Part shown: positions 48,001-59,745 of the stretch, piece after piece
Layout of the letters: every line of letters starts with the position of its first letter
How positions within the stretch are numbered: position 1 is the stretch's first letter
From: Lycorma delicatula
Lineage: Eukaryota > Arthropoda > Insecta > Hemiptera > Fulgoridae
NCBI RefSeq assembly: GCF_047948215.1
Contig: NC_134458.1
Span: forward strand, 135,795,536-135,859,535
DNA: 64,000 bases
Direction of reading: 5' to 3'
Position numbers and translations under genes: made by a program
The notes under the pieces: generated by a model
The model's database searches: none
Told to the model about the DNA's origin: nothing
The model's input: the letters and a program-made list of their open reading frames with translations, nothing else

Positions 48001-48184
48001 TTTTTCTTTATTGTAACCCGTAGAATATGTCCTAAAGGTTAGTATCATTCTTCGTGAGTCATCCTCCATATTAGATGATGTTATACCACTGATTATAGAA
48101 GATCCCAATCTACTTGCAAAAATGATGTTCCATAATTCTGCCACTCTGGAAAAAACAAGCATCCTATAACACTACTATAAATAT

Positions 48185-48751
48185 AATTTTTTTGGATTTA
48201 TTTTGACTAGTTTCGGCGTGAAAACTGTACGTACATATGTATCTCGCATAACTCAAAACACGATTAGCCGTAGTATGCTGAAATGTTGGATTTAGAACTG
48301 CCCTAACATCTAGTTGTGCACCTCCCCTTTTGATTGCAATAGATTGAACCAAAAGTGGTCAAAAAAGTTTGGATTTTAGACTTTTTCTTAAATGCAGTAA
48401 TAAGCCCTCATTGAGAGCTTTTCAACGATATATCATAAGTGATACTTATTTTCATTGGTTCCAGAGTTACAGCCAAATAAAATTTTAATTGCTGAAATAT
48501 TTGGATCTTACAAGGGGAAGGCAAATTGGTTCGAATTTCGACTTCATTTCCTTTTTTTAATTTAAATATATTGATTTATTAATTATTAACCGCTGATTGT
48601 AAAAATAAAATTATAATAAATAATAACAAAAAAAAAAAAAAAAATGAAAAATTTTAGAAGTCATTAGTGAAATAAACTTTTATGTACTTTTGATTTTAAA
48701 AAAATGCGTTTATGTAATTTAATAGGGCTACAAGGAAGTTATGTGGTGTTC
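48185..48751 (-). repeat. M1 copy, reverse strand, left end kept, right end lost
   Basis: On the reverse strand it begins 'gaacaccacataacttcctt' and runs through 'gtacataaaagtttatttca', 'ggaaatgaagtcgaaattcg', 'tggctgtaactctggaacca', 'ctctcaatgagggctta' and 'tgcacaactagatgtta' to 'cgccgaaactagtcaaaata', where it stops before the right terminus. Confidence 0.75.
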
Positions 48752-50379
48752 ACATCAATTTTTATTTTTCATATACCAGGTATTACTTCTGTGGTAGAGC
48801 GAAAATCTTTAGACATCTATGAAAATAGGTACTGCCGTTCTAGAATTATAAGGGCACAAAGAAACAAAAATATGATTTTTATTTTTTAGTCAAAAACAAT
48901 AAAACAATTTTTTACTTTAAAATCATAATAATCACTAACAATAAACAGTAAAAAAAAATCTTTACTATTATATTTCTGTTTGCTTAACTGACAAGAGAAG
49001 AAAATATTATTCGCATAATTTCGCAAATATTAAATTCCGCAAATGGAAATTTCATAATAAAAAAATATATTTCCTGATAAAACAGAATAAAAATTTTCTT
49101 TCGAGTCGTCTTCATTCAGTGGTTGTTACTTTTCTCCATTCCTTTTTGTTCTGTCCTGGTCATTTAACCACGATAATACAGACTGCATTATCAGATATTC
49201 ATTTTATAAATTAATCTTTCTCTTCATCTACATTTTTACCTTCTACATATCCCACTTTAACCAAATCAACTATAAACCTCGATATCTTAATACACCAATG
49301 TATAAAAAAAATACATCCGAAAAGTTTTTATTCGTTTTGCACCGTTTCGAATTTTTTTAAAAATATAACAACGTTTAGAGCTGTTTAAATGCGATTTAGC
49401 AAATAAGAAATTATCTAAAATAACATTCTCTACGAAATGAATAAATATGGAAATGCTTGCTTATAAATCTCAAAATGGCACCTCATCTTAAATTTTCACT
49501 TCACGATATCTTATTATTTTTAGAAAGTAATTATTTATTAGCTAATATTTTAAACATTTATTTTTGAACAAAGTGAATCGTTTTTCTTTCAAATCATATT
49601 TCAATTAGCGGATTTATAATGGAAAATATTATTGTATGAATTCTCTCAATTACACAGGATATCAAAATTTTACCCATTAAGTACATAAAAATTAAGTTGA
49701 TTATAAAGAATTCCCCGTTAAGAAATCTTTTTTTATTATTATTATTTTTTTTATGAAAATATTATAAATTTGCTTATTTTAGATCTCTATACTTAAATAA
49801 GAAAAAACCTACACGAAACGTAAATTTTTATTTATTATACAATAAAAAATGCTGAAAACATACTTTCCTGGGATTGTATATTTATTCTTATATAGTGAAA
49901 AAATACATGAAAAAAGTTTAAAAAATCAATATTAAAAAAAATCTTTCTGCTTTCTCACCCCACATCACCTCCCAAGAAATTATTTTTGATTTATCTACGT
50001 TTATAATTGTAAATGGAAGGAATTTTTAAAAATTACTCTGAAAAAAATATATAACTAATAAAAAGTTACCTGAGATTTTTTTATTCGGGTGGAGCTGAAG
50101 TGATGACATTTTATTGTATTATTTATTATTAAAAGTTTAAACAAACTAAAAAAAAGTTTAAAGAATTTTTTAAATCGATATTTTTAACTTTGATCAACTT
50201 CCCCACCTCCAATATTCCCCGTAAGTTTTTTTTGTCCACTTTTACTACTACTATGCTTAGGAAGACATAAAAAAATTGGTTAAAAAATTGCAATAAAAAA
50301 AGATATCCTTTTCAGTTTTTTTGGAAGGGGAGAATGTGTTTTTTAAAGGGGAATTATTTTTTTTTAAATGGTAAGATAA
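48752..50379. other. AT-rich spacer, no gene seen
   Basis: Nothing recognised beyond A/T-rich text. Confidence 0.4.
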
Positions 50380-50680
50380 GCGTGTACGCATGTGCTTAAT
50401 ATAAAATGTTTTTTTTTTTGCAAAATTTTGAGAAAACTGGCTCTAAAGAAACTATCTAACCCATCCCCTGAAGATATTGATCCCAAACGTTTATCAATAA
50501 ATTGCCCCACACAGACGATTCTCTGTGCCAAATTTCATCAAAATCGGTTAAATGTTAGTTGCCAGTCAAATATTATTAAGCTTAAAACACGCCAACACTC
50601 GTATATACGTACGTACATATATAACGCCTCACTTTGTTTTGTTTTTTAGGGTCCCTGGGTTATGAAACGTCGAAAAATGT
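50380..50680 (+). repeat. R6, probable transposon-derived repeat
   Basis: 'tgtgccaaatttcatcaaaa' followed by 'tcggttaaatgttagttg', then 'tatatacgtacgtacatata', is text of the type found in arthropod MITEs and LINE flanks. There is a single copy in the window and it is non-coding. Confidence 0.35.
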
Positions 50681-50931
50681 TTTAAAAAATCCATACCTAA
50701 TTTATTGACTGATTACCATACTTTCCCTTTTGTAGCACAGCTCTAGAGCTATGATTTCAGAAAAGTATAATGTGTTAATGATACAACAATAAGAAATAAA
50801 GGACAAAGAATTTAAATTTATAGGTAATTTATAGCAATAAGGGATTTTTAAAAACAGTTATTATTCTTATAGGAAATTTACTAGCATATCAATTCTTCAA
50901 AACTTTTACATTGCAAAACTAAGTATTACTA

Positions 50932-50957
50932 CTATTATTATTATTATTATTATTATA
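50932..50957. repeat. (ATT)n microsatellite
   Basis: About nine ATT units. Confidence 0.85.
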
Positions 50958-50999
50958 ATAAGACTTGTTTATTTAATGTAGATTACTTAAATGCATTTA

Positions 51000-52380
51000 A
51001 AAATTTATTACAAAAGAGGTTTACAGTATTATACATAAGCATGATAAAAAAAATAATAATAATAACAATAATAAAAAGAGTAGTTATAAGAGGGGTGATT
51101 ATGCATTGACATGCTTGACTGCGGTTCAGAACAGAAAAGGGGACCAACACACTCCATCCTACCCCTCTATACGAATCCCACATATAAAACCCTTCTCCTC
51201 TAAAGCTTATGAAAAACATGAGTATATTTTAACTTTATAACCCGTCTTGATATACTTATATTTTTAATCTATTTAAACATGATTATTTTTGTTACATTAA
51301 TAATAATAGTAGTAATAATTCACGATATTAATAAGATAATAAATATATACGTAAATTGAAGCGATTACGTCATTACTTAAACATGATTGTTGTTAAAAAT
51401 ACTTAAAAATTACTTATATGAAAAAAAATTAACTGTTCATGTGGTAAGGAAAAAATTTAATTATTTACTAAATGAAAAAAAATTATTTTTGGTTTTATTT
51501 TAATTCAAAATCTAAATATGTTGAAATACTAATTAAGTGTAAAATAATATCAGGGAAATACATAATTTAGTAAAGAGAAAGACAAATATCTAACCAAGAT
51601 CTATAATTTTTTATAAGCAAGTTTAGATTAAACATTTCTTATTAATATTGCCGACGATTCATTTTATCTCTAATTGAATTCATAAAACACACTTTGATGG
51701 AGAGTAAAACCATTATGAAACATTCTAAAATATAATTTCAGAGTATAACCCGACGAATAGCTTGGCACGCTCTCGGTTAGTTTAACTTGTTTTACTTAAA
51801 TTTTCCTCTAACTGGGGATCCTTCCCTTGAGCGGCGGTTTCTTAGAGGGTAGATCATTCTTCCTCATCGACCATATTTTCCCCTTATCCTTGATTCCTTT
51901 TTCCCCTATTTCTGGTTGTTGTTTGTCTGACCTGGCTTCGCCTATGCTACAGATCTGTGTATCCTTCAAATAATCTGACAGGAAGGGCTACCTGTGGAAC
52001 GGTCATTAGATAATAAATCTAATAGTAATCCCTTCCAAATTATATATGTTATATATTTTTGTGGTATTTTTTTTTCTTTAATTCTAATTCAACTTAAACT
52101 GTGCAACTGTCGAAATTTTAACAATTTTTAAAATACAATAGAATATTATGTACAATATAAAAGATTTTTTTCACTGCTTTGAGCACTGTATGAGAAATAA
52201 TAAAAAATCTCATTGTAATGGTTAGTTATTTTCACGTCTTCAAATTTCCTGGTTCAGTTTTCAGAAAGTAATGAATTAAAAAATGAAGGATTTTAATTTG
52301 AAATAAAAGTAAATCTTAAATTATAGCAAATATTTCATAATAGTATACATGAGTATAAGATATGAATAAAAAAAATCGTT
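51000..52380. other. Spacer with moderately GC-rich patches
   Basis: Patches at 51100-51200 and 51760-52000 are less AT-rich than their flanks but show no long frame, splice-bounded exon or second copy in the window. Nothing else was seen. Confidence 0.35.
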
Positions 52381-52619
52381 TTATATATATATATAAAATA
52401 TATAAAGGATTTTTTTTATATATATAAAGAAAAGCCTCCATATTTTACATAACTTTCCCATCTCTGCCAATGACAGATTTTTATTTCAAATCGCTATAGA
52501 GATTTTAATATTAATAACTTAATAACTCAATTATCCAATATTTCAAGTAAACTATTGAATATTTTACTCTAACTATAGGATATTTACTTTAAATATTAGA
52601 TTTTTATCGGATATCTGAT

Positions 52620-52736
52620 TAAAGTCAGGTATGACATTTTTCATACGCTATGACATTTGTCATACGCTACAAGATTTCCATTTCATATTCCCATTTAAAA
52701 CGTCGAGCGTATTTGGTGAACTAATGCCAAAAAACG
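52620..52736 (+). repeat. S1 SINE 3' fragment with internal duplication
   Basis: Starts after the B box at 'gtcaggtatgac'. The unit 'atgacatttttcatacgct' is followed directly by 'atgacatttgtcatacgct', a 19-nt tandem duplication with one difference. It then continues 'acaagatttccatttcatat' and 'cgagcgtatttggtgaacta' as in the copy at 46922. Confidence 0.7.
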
Positions 52737-53548
52737 TTGCGATTAAGAGCAAAATGTTCTATAAATAAATTGGGGACCGATATTATCCCCTTTATCAAAT
52801 TAAGTCTTTTACCTAAACACATTATTCAAAATTAAAAGTATAATTAAGAAAAAAATTAAAATTCTTAGAAAAATATTTTGAGTCTCAGTTGACTGCCTTG
52901 CTCGAGGGTTACCTGTTACGAAATTTTTAATAACAGCCACAATGTAAACAAAAATTCTTGTAGGATCCCATGGAATTTTTTTTTTTGTTTAATAAAAGCT
53001 CTCTTGTAATATATATTAATACTAGATAGAGTTGGATTTTCAATCTTGAAAATTAACGTTTAAAAGAAGTGATAATTTAAGTACAGGTCCCGTTTGGTTC
53101 CTTTGGTTTTTGAGGGATTAAAAGTTTACTTATTAGAATAATTATTTTCTTCAATAATTATTCCGATTTTATATAGTCCGATTTGGTGGAACAAAAATAA
53201 AACAAATATTCAACAAGTGATAAAAATGATACCTTGATGCCCCCTCGTAATATGGGATTGAAAATCAGGCCGAAGCTGGAATACACATATAGCCAAATTA
53301 AAATAATTTTGGTCAGTAGGTTTTTGATATGAGTCAATGATACTGTTTAGAAATAATGTTGAAGATACTTCTCACCCCTAAATCGGATAGACTTAAAACT
53401 TTAAAATTTTAAATAACTTAATAAATATTTCATCGCAGCAAAACTCAATTTCTACTATCACTAGAGTAAAAAAAATTTACAGTAAGTAAAAAAAAAATTA
53501 AATGCCAAACGCTACCCTCCCTTAAAATTTTTTCCAGAACTTAAGCCT
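52737..53548. other. AT-rich spacer, no gene seen
   Basis: The 53200-53400 part has repeat-like text similar in style to R8, but no clear alignment was made. Confidence 0.35.
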
Positions 53549-54300
53549 GACCCCCGCAGGGGAAGATCCGCCTTGTGACGATCTCAGCCGCCATACCCCC
53601 TCCGTTTCTAGCCCTGATGGGGTTTACCGGTGGTCGTCTTTTAGAGCCTCTAAATTTGATAACACAACACAGTTATCAGTTTGGCCTCTGTCAGGATGCC
53701 ACCGATGCAAATGCCTCGGGGTGACGTTTCCATCATTGTACTTACACAATCTACTGTAGCCTCAAATGGCCTCTTCCAACTACGACCATCTACCATAACC
53801 GTACAATCCTCAACTATCAAATTAACAGATTCCCGGAAGCGCGATCCCCGCGCCTTACTGTAATAACGACGGTTTCACACAAGAACTCTTCCTATTTATC
53901 AATTCGACTATGCACTAAGATCATTGCTTGATTAAGACTTTAAACACCAAAAATACTACCCTCATACTAACAAAACAAGTTTTGATCGCAACATCCCAAC
54001 CCCGTAGGGGAAGACACCCGCCAGTGACGTTTCGGTCGCAAGACCCCCCTCCCCCGTTCTAGCCCTGTTGGGCTTTAACGAGAGTCGTCTATCGCCCTCT
54101 GACTTTCTACATCTCATAGTAATAAGCCTGGCCTCGTTGGGATGCCACCGATGTAAATGCCTCAGTAGACATTTGCATCGGTGATTTAATAACTCAGCTT
54201 ATTACCTTCGCTGTAGGGCTCGTCCGGACATCTTGAATGTCCTACGTCGTATCCCTCTGAACTAGCTAACCGAGCTCGCGGAAGTGGTGATCGCAACAAC
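53549..54300. repeat. GC-rich repeat present as two direct copies
   Basis: Copy A (53549 to about 53860) and copy B (about 53999-54300) share several blocks. These are 'cccgcaggggaagatccgcc' versus 'cccgtaggggaagacacccg', 'ttctagccctgatggggttt' versus 'ttctagccctgttgggcttt', 'ggatgccaccgatgcaaatg' versus 'ggatgccaccgatgtaaatg', and a distal 'ccggaagcgcgatc' versus 'cgcggaagtggtgatcg'. Copy B is flanked by gatcgcaac on both sides (about 53984 and 54285). Possible explanations are tandem monomers of a LINE 5' untranslated region, or terminal repeats of a small element. An open frame of 60 codons at 53681 is not convincing. Confidence 0.6.
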
Positions 54301-54690
54301 GAAAATTTTGTCTTACAATTCAGTTTACTCAAAGTCCTCTTGATTTACTTACAAATCATAAAACAGATTCACAAATTTAATAAGCCTCTAAAGCAAACAT
54401 ACCCTATCTCTGTCTCCTCTGGTGCGCTTTCGGGAGCGAGATCAATTCCTACGTCCTCCCACACCGCAGCCCCATCACACAGTTCTCCACTTCACACATC
54501 CATTTCATCCTAACAGCGAATATCTAAGCTAACCGGAGCTCGAAGCCAAAACGACTATCTTGACGAAGTAAGCACTATCTTGGCGGGCCCCTAGCCACCC
54601 GGGTTGCTATTCTACCTATAACAGCATCAGACTTCCTCAGCCATCCACCTCAGAGCTAAGAATCTAAGGAAGCCAGCGACTATGTTCAAT
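54301..54690. other. GC-rich continuation beside the duplicated repeat
   Basis: Composition like the repeat to its left (gtctcctctggtgcgctttc, 'ggcgggcccctagccacccg'), so probably the same element. No coding motif was recognised in either direction. Confidence 0.4.
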
Positions 54691-54714
54691 TTTCTTTTGA
54701 TTTTACAATTAACT

Positions 54715-54800
54715 TGATCCCATTAATGCCTCATATATAGAAATTTGGGATATTTTCGAAGACTTTTAAAATTCTATAACGTTTTTGTGTTTTCTTGGAA
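54715..54800 (-). repeat. R3 fragment, reverse
   Basis: 'cattaatgcctcatatatag' plus 'aaatttgggatattttcg' is the reverse of the R3 start. Confidence 0.45.
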
Positions 54801-56089
54801 CTAAGGAGGTCTTGCAACATCGACAATTGCAACAAAAATCACCTATACCAAAAATATTGGCCGATCGCTGTGTTTTTCATTTTTAGCTGTAACGCTGTAG
54901 CAGCAACAAAACTATAGTCTGGAGCGTAATAATATTTCTATTTATTTATAAGCAGTGTAAATTAATATAAGTATTTTAACATCTACTAGGAATACTTAAA
55001 ATTAAATTAATCCAATTTGCTTACAAAGGTATAGGTTACACAACCATAATTATTCTTATTAAGGTAACATATGTGATTAGGATACTTCAGATTCTCTTTG
55101 AAGTATGTACTTGTAAATAAAAAGAGAGAAAAAAGTATGTTTCTTAATTCATTTCGTCAATATGAATGACCTCATTATGCAATTATTTTTTAACCGTTAA
55201 CATTTGGACTCCACCCTATTAGAATACAAGTAAATATAAACAAATTAAAAGAATACAGTCGATTAAACTTATAACAAAAGAAAAACTTTCACGAAAAAAA
55301 AAAGATATATATTAAAACATTAAAAAGTATCAATAAACAAGATTATCAACTTGCGCTAAAGAAAAATCTGTTAAGTTATATACATATTTACAAAGTCTAT
55401 AGGATCTAACCGACAATAAAAGTTTTGAATATAACTCGTTAACGTAAAACTTATTAGAAAGCAGTCTTACACTAAATTTGATTTACGAAAAGTTACACAA
55501 CACAAAACATTAGGTCGGTTATGCCAGTACATTACATTACATTACTAAAGTTTTGTATAATGTAAATTGTGCTTAGATCCAGTTTCAAAACTTGTATAGG
55601 TACAACGTCCAGACTTTCAAATTAACGAGACACTAAACATTATGGAAGGTAACAAGACAATATTTTATGTTATGTCTAAAAGGGATGAGAGAAGGGATTA
55701 TGTATGTTAAGAACCTATAGTCTACTGGTATGGTCCATTCATTACAAACAGTAGCAAAATAATATTTACCTATAAATAATTTTTACTTAATCAATTGTCA
55801 CATCTAAGTAAAAAATCGTAGAGCTTTAAAAATGTTTAAATTATTATTCGTATATCTGCTACGACTAGTTAAATTATTTTTAAAACGATCTGTTTAGATT
55901 AAATTAATCTATTAAAATCATATATTAGATATAATTTTGAAATATATTAGAACAACAGATCTGACAAAAAGTTTATTGGTTTACAAAACACCCTTCTGCA
56001 AAGATATGTTTGCGTTATATTATTTTCAAAAGTCATCCCATTGTTATATTAAAATAAATCCATATTGAAAAAATATATATATACATATG
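54801..56089. other. AT-rich spacer, no gene seen
   Basis: Nothing recognised; there is a short (ACATT)3 at about 55535-55550. Confidence 0.4.
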
Positions 56090-56464
56090 TTACCGTGAAA
56101 GACTGATATCTGATAAATGTCGATATTCTCCGGTGAATATCGACAAATATCAAATACGTCACTAAAGGACCGAAATATTGGCTTATTCAGAAATTCACTG
56201 GTATATGTTGACAAACACAGGTAAGCTCTGGTGGTGATCGAAACGATAACTAGAAATTAAAAAACAATCACCCAATACCAATCCCTAAGGTAAATAGATT
56301 ATGAGAAAAACGTAAATTTAAATTTAAGCCCAAAATAACTTACGCTCGCTTCGTTCACTAACCTCGTCTAATTAACTTTATATATACAAATTATATATCT
56401 TATTCTCCAACACCGGAGGCGATTAAACAAACTCACCGCGTTTGTAAAAAAATCGGATTTGTAC

Positions 56465-57323
56465 ACCAAATGACTTCCTTGTACGCCTAATAAATTACAT
56501 CCACAATTTTTTTAAAATGAAAAGTACGTAAAATTTTATTTCATTAATAACTTCTAATATCTTTTCATTTTTTTTTTTTTTTTTGTTATTGAATTATTAT
56601 TTATTTAAAATTTTTTTTACAATCAGAGGTTAATGATTATTAATAAATCAATACAACTAAATTAAAAAAAAAGTGAAAAAAAAGAAAAGGAGATGAAGTC
56701 TGATTCGAAACTTGCATTCCAGCCTTCCCCTTGTAAAAAATAAATATTCCATTAATTAACATTTTATTTGGTTATAACTCTGGAACCAATGAAAAAAGTA
56801 CGACTTATAATATATCGTTGAAAAGCTCTTAATAAGGGCTTATTACTGTAGTTAAGAACACGTCCAAAATCAAAACTTTTGGATTTTGGGCTTGTTTGAA
56901 CACTTTTGGTTCAGTCAATCGCAATCAAAAGGGGAGGTGCACAACTAGATGTTACAACAGTCCTAAGTCAAATTTTTACATCCTACGGCTAATCGTTTTT
57001 GAGTTATACGTACGTACGTACGTATGTACAGACGTCACGCCGATCCGGCTTCCGTGGTGCGAGTGGTAGCGTCTCGGCCTTTCATCCGGAGGTCACGGGT
57101 TCGAATCCTAATCAGCAAGGCATTTTCACACGCTACAAAAATTTTCATTCATCTCATTTCATCCTCTGAAGTAATATCTAACGGTGGTCACGGAGGTAAA
57201 ATAAATAAAAAAAGTCACACCAAAACTTGTCAAAATGGATTCAGTGATGGATATTTCCGGTGAAATCTGAAAACAGAAATTTTTCGCGTTCACAGTAATT
57301 CCTTTAATTTATACAAGGAAGTA
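56465..57323 (+). mobile_element. M1 element, both ends present, with SINE inside
   Basis: Left end: 'tacaccaaatgacttccttg' then tacgcc. Right end: acaaggaagtaa, finishing at about 57323. The internal M1 blocks are in order up to 'gtacagacgtcacgccga', where the S1 SINE is inserted. M1 resumes at 'gtcacaccaaaacttgtcaa'. The M1 ends, acttccttgtacg and its inverse cgtacaaggaagt, define terminal inverted repeats. No coding region, so it is MITE-like. Confidence 0.75.
57044..57213 (+). repeat. S1 SINE with flanking target duplication
   Basis: The A-box region 'gtggtgcgagtggtagcg' and B box gggttcgaatcc are followed by 'cacacgctacaaaaatttt'. The tail is 'catcctctgaagtaatatct', 'aacggtggtcacggagg' and an (AAAT)-type A-rich end. 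The flanks are gtcacgccga (57034-57043) and gtcacaccaa (57214-57223), a 10-bp target duplication with two differences. The tail is the one normally attached to S2. Confidence 0.85.
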
Positions 57324-57354
57324 AAAATTTAATAAAATTTTCTGTATTTTATAA

Positions 57355-57468
57355 ATTGAAAGGGCCAATCAGCATAAACAGAATATGTTAACTGCATGGA
57401 TGAACGACGAAGACACAAATAAATGGACAGATGACTTGCCCTTTGTTCAATATTCTTATTCAACTTAG
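57355..57468 (+). pseudogene. Integrase-like remnant in F1, catalytic Glu kept
   Basis: A 37-codon frame reads IERANQHKQNMLTAWMNDED, then TNKWTDDLPFVQYSYST, ending at TAG (57466-57468); the codon before it (57352-57354) is also a stop. The IERAN...NML pattern corresponds to the segment holding the last catalytic residue of D,D(35)E integrases, with E at codon 57358. The W..D...T.KW....FVQ pattern is typical of the KRBA2/GIN group derived from Ginger-type elements. The first two aspartates and both outer domains are absent. The homologous region at 39918-40057 lost this glutamate but keeps the downstream text. Confidence 0.6.
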
Positions 57469-57989
57469 TGCTTCCTGAATATGATAAATTTGATTAATGG
57501 CCTCCAATGTACGAGAATAAAATATATAATTTGTATATTTAACGTTAATTAGACAAGGTTAGCGAGCGAAGCGAGCGTAGGTTATGGTTGGCTTAAGTTT
57601 AAACTTTCTTTTTTTCGAGGCCTTTTCGTAATCTATTTAGTTTAGGGTTTTTTTTTTAATTTCCAGTTATCGTTTCGACTCTCACTAAAGCTTATCTATG
57701 TTTCCGGGCATTTACCGGCGAAAGTGCGAATAAGTAAATATTTCGGTCTTTCACCGACGTATTTGGTATGTATCGACATTCACCGGAGAATATCGACATT
57801 CTCTCGGTCTTTCACGGTATATGTTATAAAACAAACTGTTATTTTGCTTTATTCTAAAAACTTATTGATAAAAATTCAGAAAAAACAATATAATCCGAAT
57901 GGATGAACACCAACCGAAAGTATTCTGGTGTACAATAAATGACCCGATTCCAAGTTTATATTCAACCTGACCAAATTATTTAAATTACT

Positions 57990-58262
57990 GTGCAGACAAT
58001 CGAAGGTTCTGAAGTTCAATTCCTAGAAAAGGTAGTTATTTTATACGAATTTTAATTCTAAACAGTGGATATCGATGTATTTTTGTGGTTGAGGCAATTA
58101 GTCATACATCTCAGGAATGGTCGGCTGCGTGTGAACAAGATTACACCTCCACATGTCATTCATGTCATCCTCATTTCATTGAGCCATGCGTTTGTTTATT
58201 GTTCACAAGTTGAATAGACTGCAACGTACACATTAGAAATAAAAATTATTTTTAATACAGAC
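57990..58262 (+). repeat. S2-type SINE with alternative tail
   Basis: A decayed head with a B-box-like 'aagttcaattcctag', the centre 'catacatctcaggaatggtc', and the tail 'cctcatttcattgagccatg', 'attgttcacaagttgaatag', 'actgcaacgtacac'. The tail is shared with 35521-35720 and differs from that of 14639 and 41246. Confidence 0.65.
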
Positions 58263-58420
58263 AAACAAACGACCATGAAAAAGTAAGTAACATTTATAAG
58301 ATATTCATTAAATCAGTACAAAATTACTAACGAAAATTTCAAATAATATCTACGTTATACCGTAATTAATCTTTCAGATTAGTTTGAGGAAAATTTATTT
58401 TACAGACATATTTTGTTAAG

Positions 58421-58516
58421 TCTCCGGAACCACCGTTAGGTATTACTTCGAGATTCGAACCCGGGATCTACGGATGGAAGGCCGAGATGCTACCGCTCAC
58501 GCCAAGGAGACCGGCA
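58421..58516 (-). repeat. S1 SINE, reverse strand, with S2-like tail
   Basis: On the reverse strand: 'ccggtctccttggcgtgagc' (A-box region), 'ggccttccatccgtagatcc', B box gggttcgaatc, then a shortened body leading straight to 'gaagtaatacctaacggtgg' and ttccggag. This is the same tail as the copy at 57044. Confidence 0.75.
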
Positions 58517-58519
58517 TTT

Positions 58520-59333
58520 TACAGCCATATTACCAAAAAGGTTAAAGCATATTTCCATAAAATTATATCAGTATTTCGATTTATTTTTGAAAATTTATAG
58601 GACATTAATCTATAAAAATTTGATTGTTTTACTAAAGAAATCGGTATAAGCTAACGGTACGATGAATAACCTTGCCGAATTGTGAAAATTTATTTTAGCC
58701 AGAAGTTTGAAAGTAAAAATTAGAAAGAATAAAACTTGTTTTAGTACATAAATAAAAATTTTAATCACATCAGTATATAACAATACATTGTTTAGATTGC
58801 ATCAAGAACTGTTAGGTGCGTTAATCCTCAGATAAACTTCTCTGACATTTGCCTGGAAGGATCGACTTTAAACGCAGAAAAACCTTGAGCAGAACAATAT
58901 TATTACGTATAAAATTAATTAATAAAAATGAGAAGAGATTATGAGCCATATTAATAAAAAATAAAACAATAAAGTCAGTACAGAATTAAATAACAAATTT
59001 TGAATAATTAAGTAAGTTAAACAGATATGTATAAAAAAAAGAGTAATAAGTATTTTTTTAATAATTCATTATCATAATAATACTGTTTCTATGGAAAAAT
59101 TTAGTTTTAATTAAATTGTTCGGTCGATCTATTTTACATCGTTAAGTAATTTTTAATATGTAAAAAAAAAAAACATAATGAGGTCCTTTTTTTGAACCGA
59201 AATATTATTCTGCGAAACCAGAATGTAATTCTATTATCTGGTTTGATGCTATGGATACTGTCATCATTTCAAGAATAAATAACTTATCTTTACTTTTTAT
59301 AGAAAACTTGAATGAGTAATAATGCGTAAGGAA

Positions 59334-59336
<3 letters not shown>
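58520..59336. other. AT-rich spacer, no gene seen
   Basis: Nothing recognised. Confidence 0.4.

Positions 59337-59364
<28 letters not shown>
59337..59364. repeat. poly(A) tract, 28 nt
   Basis: Possibly the tail of a processed insertion, but the upstream sequence was not matched to any family here. Confidence 0.8.
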
Positions 59365-59368
<4 letters not shown>

Positions 59369-59439
59369 TGTGTAACTCAATTTAGATACTAACGTAGCCT
59401 ATAATTACAATAATCTCAAACTGAGGTTATTTTGTCTGT

Positions 59440-59745
59440 TGCGTCCTTAAATTGAGCGTAACTGAAGAACAACTCAACCGATCTTCATAAAATTTTCACC
59501 TACATAGCTTCAGCTATAATATTACGGCATCATTCAATGAAATTTATCAAGTAGTTTTGGAGATTTTCGAGCTCCAAATTATACACACAGGCCTATTATA
59601 TGGAAATTAAACTTTAAGTGAAGGTATTTTCGTATTCCTCATACCTCAAAATGTAAAGGTAATTACATTTCAACACCCAATCCCACCGTACGATCGAAAG
59701 TAATACTGCACTTTTCTCCGAAAAGTCGGTAAGAAAAAGTTTATT
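59440..59745 (+). repeat. Probable dispersed repeat
   Basis: 'aactgaagaacaactcaacc' and 'gatcttcataaaattttcac' resemble common transposon text. The right end (59688-59740) matches 12150-12205. Confidence 0.4.

Larger units (their letters stand above)
56090..57819. mobile_element. F1 long-TIR element carrying nested M1 and SINE
   Basis: The termini ttaccgtgaaagactga (56090) and inverted taccgtgaaagaccga (ending 57819) match the copy at 39588-40366, as do the arms. These include 'caaatacgtcactaaaggac', 'aaatagattatgagaaa', 'cttacgctcgcttcgttcac' and 'ctccaacaccggaggcg', with inverted partners such as 'gagcgaagcgagcgtaggtt' and 'ggcctccaatgtacg'. Relative to that copy, an extra segment of about 860 bp lies between 'gtaaaaaaat' and 'aaatttaataaaattttc'. 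It is an M1 element that itself contains an S1 SINE. Without the insert this F1 would be about 870 bp. Confidence 0.75.

Noticed and set aside
53549..54300. LTR pair of a retrotransposon
   Set aside because: The two copies are only about 450 bp apart, no primer-binding site, polypurine tract or gag/pol text lies between them, and TG...CA ends are not evident.
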